A stretch of DNA of 10,763 bases from DATEMK01 sp035275625 (lineage in GTDB: Bacteria; Bacteroidota; Bacteroidia; AKYH767-A; OLB10), in NCBI GenBank assembly GCA_035275625.1, contig DATEMK010000463.1, positions 1 to 10,763 on the forward strand, in the 5' to 3' direction. Shown piece after piece: positions 7,472-10,763 of the stretch. How positions within the stretch are numbered: position 1 is the first letter of the stretch; every line of letters starts with the position of its first letter. A model generated the notes under the pieces. The model was not told where the DNA came from, ran no database searches, and saw only the letters and a list, made by a program, of their open reading frames with translations. Position numbers and translations under genes: made by a program.

Positions 7472-8353
7472 TTAGTAAATAAAAACCTTCTTTCTGGAAA
7501 TTCCTTTTTCACTTTTTACTTCAACAAAATAAATTCCTTTTTTATCAATAGTAAAGCTTGTTTCGTTTCCTGTAAAAGACTTATTGAAAATTTCTTTTCC
7601 GAGTAAATCATAAACGGCAGCAGTGGCATTTTTCAAAGCGATAAGTGAATGAATTTTTACTATTTGACTTTCAGAAAAAATAGCAATAGGATTTTGATAT
7701 TGTTCCTGCGCGGAGCTTATTGCTGTTATTACAGTTGCAGTATCTCCTCCACGCAAGCCAATATTAGGCTGCGATTGATAAGCATATCCTTTAAGTATCA
7801 TTTCATTCTTATTCGTTACTTCTATATGAATCCATCCGTAATGGTCCTGTCCGCTGATTTTAAATTTAAGCCCCATGTAATTATCTGACAGCGGGACCCA
7901 ATTGCCCAATGCATAAAACCAGCCAGTAGAAGAATAGACTGAATATAAACCTTCTGCTGATGCGTTATGCCAGGTATTCGGGCTGATAGTATCACCCTGG
8001 TTTAATCTTTTAGGAACCCAATTAGAACCTGTAGAACTGCAAAAAGGAGGTTGTTGACATTCACCTAAAACAGCATTGTTTGTAAAATTTATCACTAGAA
8101 GACCATTGACAATAAAACTTACGGAATTAGAGCCGGAATATATAAAACGTTCTGCTAAAAACCTGAAGTCGTTAGCAGTGTCACCGTTCAAATCCAGGTA
8201 AAAATTTTCTATAGTATTAATGCCATAAGCAGATAAAACCGTATCAGGATTAATATCAACATAAACTACTTGTCCGTTTGTTTTATCTGCAGCAAGTAAT
8301 AAACCTGCAACACCCGCATAAGCTTTAATTTGTTTTTGTAAATTTTTAGTCAT
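7472..8353 (-). CDS. Tandem paralogue B: secreted protein with EF-hand-like loop and T9SS sorting domain
   Basis: Seen: 293 aa. Signal region MTKNLQKQIKAYAGVAG then LLLAADKTNG with cleavage before Gln28. The mature start QVVYVDINPDTVL matches paralogue D, not A or C. DLNGDTAND at 54-62 is the EF-hand-like loop. The middle resembles D: LNQGDTISPNTW (117-128) versus LNYGDTIDPNGLW, and NWVPLSDNYMGLKF (151-164) versus EWNPGSDNYLTFR. Then come HYGWIHIE and ILKGYAYQSQPN. The sorting domain (about 222-293) contains VYDLLGKEIF and ends SRKKVFIY. Two cysteines (99, 105) could form a disulfide after export. Role unknown. Sixteen bases separate it from C, a spacer unlike that between B and A, as expected if the boundary of a two-gene duplication lies between C and B. 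Confidence 0.82.
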   Translation of the reverse strand: MTKNLQKQIKAYAGVAGLLLAADKTNGQVVYVDINPDTVLSAYGINTIENFYLDLNGDTANDFRFLAERFIYSGSNSVSFIVNGLLVINFTNNAVLGECQQPPFCSSTGSNWVPKRLNQGDTISPNTWHNASAEGLYSVYSSTGWFYALGNWVPLSDNYMGLKFKISGQDHYGWIHIEVTNKNEMILKGYAYQSQPNIGLRGGDTATVITAISSAQEQYQNPIAIFSESQIVKIHSLIALKNATAAVYDLLGKEIFNKSFTGNETSFTIDKKGIYFVEVKSEKGISRKKVFIY

Positions 8354-8369
8354 AGCAAATTGTTTTTAG

Positions 8370-8533
8370 TCAGTAAATAAAAACCTTCTTCCTGAAAACC
8401 CCTTTTTCACTTTTCACTTCAACAAAATAAATTCCTTTCTTATCTATTTTAATAGTGGCTTCTTTTCCTTCAAACGGCTGTTGCAAAATTTCTTTTCCAA
8501 GTAAATCATAAACAGAGATCATTGCATGATTTA
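8370..8533 (-). repeat. 164-base direct repeat, copy 1 (3' end of paralogue C)
   Basis: This stretch encodes the last part of the sorting domain. It aligns without gaps to 9264-9427 (about 16 mismatches by hand count) and to 10160-10323 (about 19 mismatches). The copies lie 894-896 bases apart, one per gene. The corresponding part of B (from 7472) is clearly less similar and that of A is barely similar at the DNA level. Confidence 0.8.
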
Positions 8534-9254
8534 AATTTTTAGAAGTGGAAATGTAAATCAAATTGTTTTGTTGGGAGAAATTGAATTGGGGATTGTAATC
8601 GGTAATACTTGTTGCAAGGTTTGTTGTATCACAAGCGAGGATTGGAATATTAGGCTGAGATTGATAGGCATAGTCTTTAAGAATTAGTTGCTTATCAAGT
8701 AATCTTATTCTTATCCATCCATAATAAGGCTGTCCGCTTTGCATTAATTTTACTCCGATGCAAAAATCCTTATTGAGTGAGTCTGCGGCAAAAAAGCATA
8801 ATTGTTGACCCCAGAAGCCGGTAGAGGCATATTCCTCAATTTTCCAGTTTTCCAATTTTATTTTGCTTTTAAAATTGTTCAACTGGCTTACAGAAGGAAT
8901 GCTGTCCGGTTGATCAAATAAAAAAGCATTTGGTATATTATATGCAAAACCACACGCTCCGTAAGAATAATTGCCCTTCAGCACCTTTTTATTACTGTAG
9001 CCATAAATTAGCAAAAAATTATTATGAACAAAAGCCCAAACTGAAGAAGAGGTGCCAAGGGTATAGGTAAAGTGGGTCTGATAAAAAATAAAATCAATTT
9101 GACTATCCTGATTCATATCAAAGAGAAGGAAAGACGTGGTGTCATCAGGAACTATGTCTGTATAAATCACTTGTGCATCTGAGTATGAGGAAGCCAAAAG
9201 ACTTCCTGCAAATCCTGTGTACGCTTTAATTTGTTTTTTAAGTTTCCGATTCAT
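8370..9254 (-). CDS. Tandem paralogue C: secreted protein with EF-hand-like loop and T9SS sorting domain
   Basis: Seen: 294 aa. Signal region MNRKLKKQIKAYTGFAG then SLLASSYSDA with cleavage before Gln28. The mature start QVIYTDIVPDDTTSF pairs it with A. DMNQDSQID at 46-54 is the EF-hand-like loop. The middle is closest to E: DSIPSVSQLNNF and SLNKDFCIGVKL (159-170) versus DTIPPLTPPNNF and PLNQDFCIGIKF, including shared cysteines (165 and 208, ACDTTN). YYGWIRIR and ILKDYAYQSQPNIPIL follow. The sorting domain (about 222-294; VYDLLGKEILQQPFEGKEA) ends RKKVFIY. Its last 164 coding bases are about 90% identical to those of D by hand count, and the similarity to E extends further, at a fixed 1790-base offset. 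It stops with TGA, unlike A, B, D and E (TAA). Function not recognised. Confidence 0.82.
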   Translation of the reverse strand: MNRKLKKQIKAYTGFAGSLLASSYSDAQVIYTDIVPDDTTSFLLFDMNQDSQIDFIFYQTHFTYTLGTSSSVWAFVHNNFLLIYGYSNKKVLKGNYSYGACGFAYNIPNAFLFDQPDSIPSVSQLNNFKSKIKLENWKIEEYASTGFWGQQLCFFAADSLNKDFCIGVKLMQSGQPYYGWIRIRLLDKQLILKDYAYQSQPNIPILACDTTNLATSITDYNPQFNFSQQNNLIYISTSKNLNHAMISVYDLLGKEILQQPFEGKEATIKIDKKGIYFVEVKSEKGVFRKKVFIY

Positions 9255-9263
9255 GTCCGAAAG
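9255..9263 (-). other. Nine-base intergenic spacer D-C, identical to the B-A spacer
   Basis: Plus-strand GTCCGAAAG lies between the ATG complement of C and the stop complement of D. The same nine bases occur at 7463-7471 between A and B. The other spacers in the array (C-B, 8354-8369, 16 bases; E-D, 10134-10159, 26 bases) differ from it and from each other. Read on the coding strand it is CTTTCGGAC just before ATG, with no Shine-Dalgarno motif. Confidence 0.85.
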
Positions 9264-9427
9264 TTAATAAATAAAAACCTTCTTCCTGAAAACTCCTTTT
9301 TCATTCTTCACCTCAACAAAATAAATTCCTTTTTTATCAATTTTAATAGTGGCTTCTTTACCTTCAAACGGCTGTTGCAAAACTTCTTTTCCGAGTAAAT
9401 CATAAACTGAAACGTTTGCATGATTTA
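9264..9427 (-). repeat. 164-base direct repeat, copy 2 (3' end of paralogue D)
   Basis: Gap-free match to the 3' ends of C and E. It begins at the stop codon and runs to GCATGATTTA on the plus strand at 9418-9427. Such long, near-identical direct repeats are substrates for unequal crossing-over that would add or delete one gene of about 0.9 kb at a time. Confidence 0.8.
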
Positions 9428-10133
9428 GTCTTTGGATGGAAGTAATGAGAATAGAATTGTTTTGCTGGCAGAAGGTAAATTGTTGAATGTTCTCAGCAAT
9501 ACCGGTTGAAGCCGTTATATGCCCTGCACGAAGCTGCACATTGGGAACCGTATTACGTGCATATTCTTTAAGAAAAAAAGTACAGTAGTTTATTATTTCC
9601 ATTCTTAACCAGCCATAATAATAGTTTGGACCCTGAACCAAACGAAATGTTAAATAATTGTCACTGCCGGGATTCCACTCTCCATTAACGGCCGACCAGC
9701 TCGTGCCGGAAAACATCCAAAAGGAACCAATAAGCACTTGCCCGGGATTATTCAGCCATAAACCATTTGGGTCTATTGTATCTCCGTAATTTAATTTTAC
9801 AGGAAAAGATGCACTGCTGAAGGAACCGGTTGGATACAATCGGTTTCCAATTTGATTACCATTTTGCGGGTCTGCCAGAATAAACTTATGAGAATAATCA
9901 AATCCAAAATTAGTAAAGGTTGCGAAATCCACTTTGAAATCAAAATCATTAATAGCATCATTATTCACATCCAGTAAAAAATGCTGAACCCCTGAGTTCA
10001 GCGGGTAACCAGTAACAAGAGTATCCGGATTAATATCCACATGAATCACTTGTCCGTTTGCTTTGTCCAAAACAAGTAATGCTCCCGCAAAACCTGCATA
10101 AGCTTTAATCTGTTTTTGTAATTTTTTATTCAT
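9264..10133 (-). CDS. Tandem paralogue D: secreted protein with EF-hand-like loop and T9SS sorting domain
   Basis: Seen: 289 aa. Signal region MNKKLQKQIKAYAGFAG then ALLVLDKANG with cleavage before Gln28. The mature start QVIHVDINPDTLV pairs it with B. DVNNDAIND at 55-63 is the EF-hand-like loop. The middle shares KLNYGDTIDPN (113-123) and EWNPGSDNYLTF (152-163) with B. It continues with YYYGWLRMEI and FLKEYARNTVPNVQLRAG. The sorting domain (about 216-289) has VYDLLGKEVLQQPFEGKEA and ends RKKVFIY. That domain is much closer to the ones in C and E than to the one in B, although the front of the protein sides with B: a mosaic. Nine bases separate it from C. The body has no recognised enzymatic motif; a structural, adhesive or ligand-binding surface protein is a guess only. 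Confidence 0.82.
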   Translation of the reverse strand: MNKKLQKQIKAYAGFAGALLVLDKANGQVIHVDINPDTLVTGYPLNSGVQHFLLDVNNDAINDFDFKVDFATFTNFGFDYSHKFILADPQNGNQIGNRLYPTGSFSSASFPVKLNYGDTIDPNGLWLNNPGQVLIGSFWMFSGTSWSAVNGEWNPGSDNYLTFRLVQGPNYYYGWLRMEIINYCTFFLKEYARNTVPNVQLRAGHITASTGIAENIQQFTFCQQNNSILITSIQRLNHANVSVYDLLGKEVLQQPFEGKEATIKIDKKGIYFVEVKNEKGVFRKKVFIY

Positions 10134-10159
10134 TGATTTAGAGTTTAATTTGGTTAAAG

Positions 10160-10500
10160 TTAATAAATAAAAATTTTCTTCCTGGAAATTCCTTTCTCAC
10201 TTTTAATTTCTACAAAATAAATTCCCTTCTTATCAATTTTAACAGTGGTTTCTTTTCCTTCAAACGGCTGTTGCAAAATTTCCTTTCCAAGTAAATCATA
10301 AACAGAAATGTTTGCATGATTTAAATTCTGAAAACTGGAAATGTGGATGGAATTGTTTTGTTGGGAGAAATTGAATTGGGGATTGTTTTCAGAAATTCCT
10401 GTTGCAAGGTTAGTGGTATCACAGGCAAGGATGGGAACATTTGGTTGAGATTGATAAGCATATTCTTTAATGATAGCCTGTCTATTCAGTAATTCAACTT
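10160..10500 (-). repeat. Direct repeat, copy 3, extended: matches 8370-8710 of paralogue C
   Basis: The first 164 bases match C and D; beyond that the similarity continues only with C. A run of 36 identical bases lies at 10351-10386 and 8561-8596. The offset is 1790 bases throughout, so there are no insertions or deletions over about 340 bases. This offset equals the spacing of the proposed two-gene unit. Confidence 0.75.
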
Positions 10501-10763
10501 TAATCCATCCGAAATGATTCTGTCCATTAATAGAAAATTTAATACCTATGCAAAAGTCTTGATTCAGGGGGCCTGCTGCGTGGAAAGCGGTAAATGTTGA
10601 TGATCCCGAATCAAAATTAGTAGCCCAGCTTTCTAAGTTCGCTGCACGATCAAAATTATTCGGAGGTGTGAGAGGAGGAATTGTATCTGCAAAGTTCAGG
10701 AGTACTACATTACGAAAAAAACAAGAATAAAAATCATAAAGAGGATTATCTACACTGAGAATT
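10160..10763 (-). CDS. Tandem paralogue E, C-terminal 201 residues (5' end outside the window)
   Basis: Seen by translating the minus strand from the window edge: the frame is open from 10762 down to a TAA at 10160-10162. The visible product contains LLNFADTIPPLTPPNNF, PLNQDFCIGIKFSINGQNHF, GWIKVELLNRQAIIKEYAYQ, SQPNVPILACDTTNLAT, and a T9SS sorting domain with VYDLLGKEILQQPFEGKETT and the end RKKIFIY. Order and motifs match paralogue C closely, so this is an A/C/E subtype member. The start and signal peptide are not in the window; by comparison about 90-95 residues are missing. It is followed after 26 bases by D. More copies may exist beyond the edge. Confidence 0.8.
   Translation of the reverse strand, partial: ILSVDNPLYDFYSCFFRNVVLLNFADTIPPLTPPNNFDRAANLESWATNFDSGSSTFTAFHAAGPLNQDFCIGIKFSINGQNHFGWIKVELLNRQAIIKEYAYQSQPNVPILACDTTNLATGISENNPQFNFSQQNNSIHISSFQNLNHANISVYDLLGKEILQQPFEGKETTVKIDKKGIYFVEIKSEKGISRKKIFIY

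Larger units (their letters stand above)
6575..10133 (-). repeat. Two tandem copies of a two-gene unit (B-A and D-C)
   Basis: Unit 1 covers 6575-8353 (B then A in reading order) and unit 2 covers 8370-10133 (D then C). The starts of B and D are 1780 bases apart and the ends of A and C 1795 bases apart. Signal peptides and mature N-termini pair as A with C (SDAQVIYTDIVPDD type) and B with D (NGQVIHVDINPDT type). Paralogue E resembles C and continues the pattern past the window edge. The units are diverged in the middle of each gene, so the duplication is not recent or the middles evolve quickly. Confidence 0.7.

Noticed and set aside
7472..10323. Regular direct repeats considered as a CRISPR-like or non-coding repeat array
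   Set aside because: The period of about 0.9 kb equals one gene length and the repeats code for sorting domains; this is a tandem gene family.
6575..10763. Phase-variable invertible cassette system
   Set aside because: All copies point the same way, and no flanking inverted repeats or recombinase gene were seen in the window.

Overview
The window looks like a piece of a Bacteroidota chromosome (Flavobacteriia, Sphingobacteriia or Chitinophagia type). The reasons are low GC, start codons without Shine-Dalgarno sites, signal peptides cleaved just before glutamine, Por/type IX secretion (T9SS) C-terminal sorting domains on most exported proteins, a FadL/OmpP1-type barrel and an SGNH-like lipoprotein family typical of that phylum. 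The genus cannot be named from the sequence. No rRNA, tRNA, CRISPR array, transposase or phage gene was seen.

Left block (1-2081, + strand): the C-terminal part of a FadL/OmpP1/TodX outer-membrane transporter, a secreted alpha/beta-hydrolase (esterase-like) with a T9SS sorting domain, and a 61-aa two-helix membrane protein. They are 10 and 15 bases apart and probably co-transcribed. The block converges on a minus-strand gene. The gap between them (2082-2237) holds an imperfect palindrome built on CCCGCAGATTT/AAATCTGCGG that could end transcription from both sides.

Middle block (2238-6567, - strand): an SGNH-like lipoprotein whose conserved fold blocks are present but whose nucleophile serine and block III asparagine look replaced. 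Upstream of it is an 890-aa cytoplasmic three-part protein: alkaline-phosphatase-superfamily phosphodiesterase, then TPR repeats, then a PAPS-dependent sulfotransferase-like domain. Its start overlaps the stop of a 65-aa gene by ATGA, so the two are probably translationally coupled.

Right block (6575-10763, - strand): at least five tandem paralogues of about 290 aa, called here A to E from left to right (E is cut by the window edge), separated by only 9-26 bases. Each complete copy has a near-invariant basic N-terminus, a signal peptidase site before Gln28, an EF-hand-like DxNxDxxxD/E loop, a variable middle, a conserved YGW...K-[DEG]-YA motif region and a T9SS sorting domain. No function is recognised. 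Two subtypes alternate (A, C, E versus B, D), and identical 9-base spacers lie inside the B-A and D-C pairs only, so the array probably grew by duplication of a two-gene unit of about 1.79 kb. The sorting-domain DNA is about 90% identical between neighbouring C, D and E whatever their subtype, which points to later gene conversion. This diversifying array of secreted proteins and the three-domain enzyme are the most interesting parts of the window.
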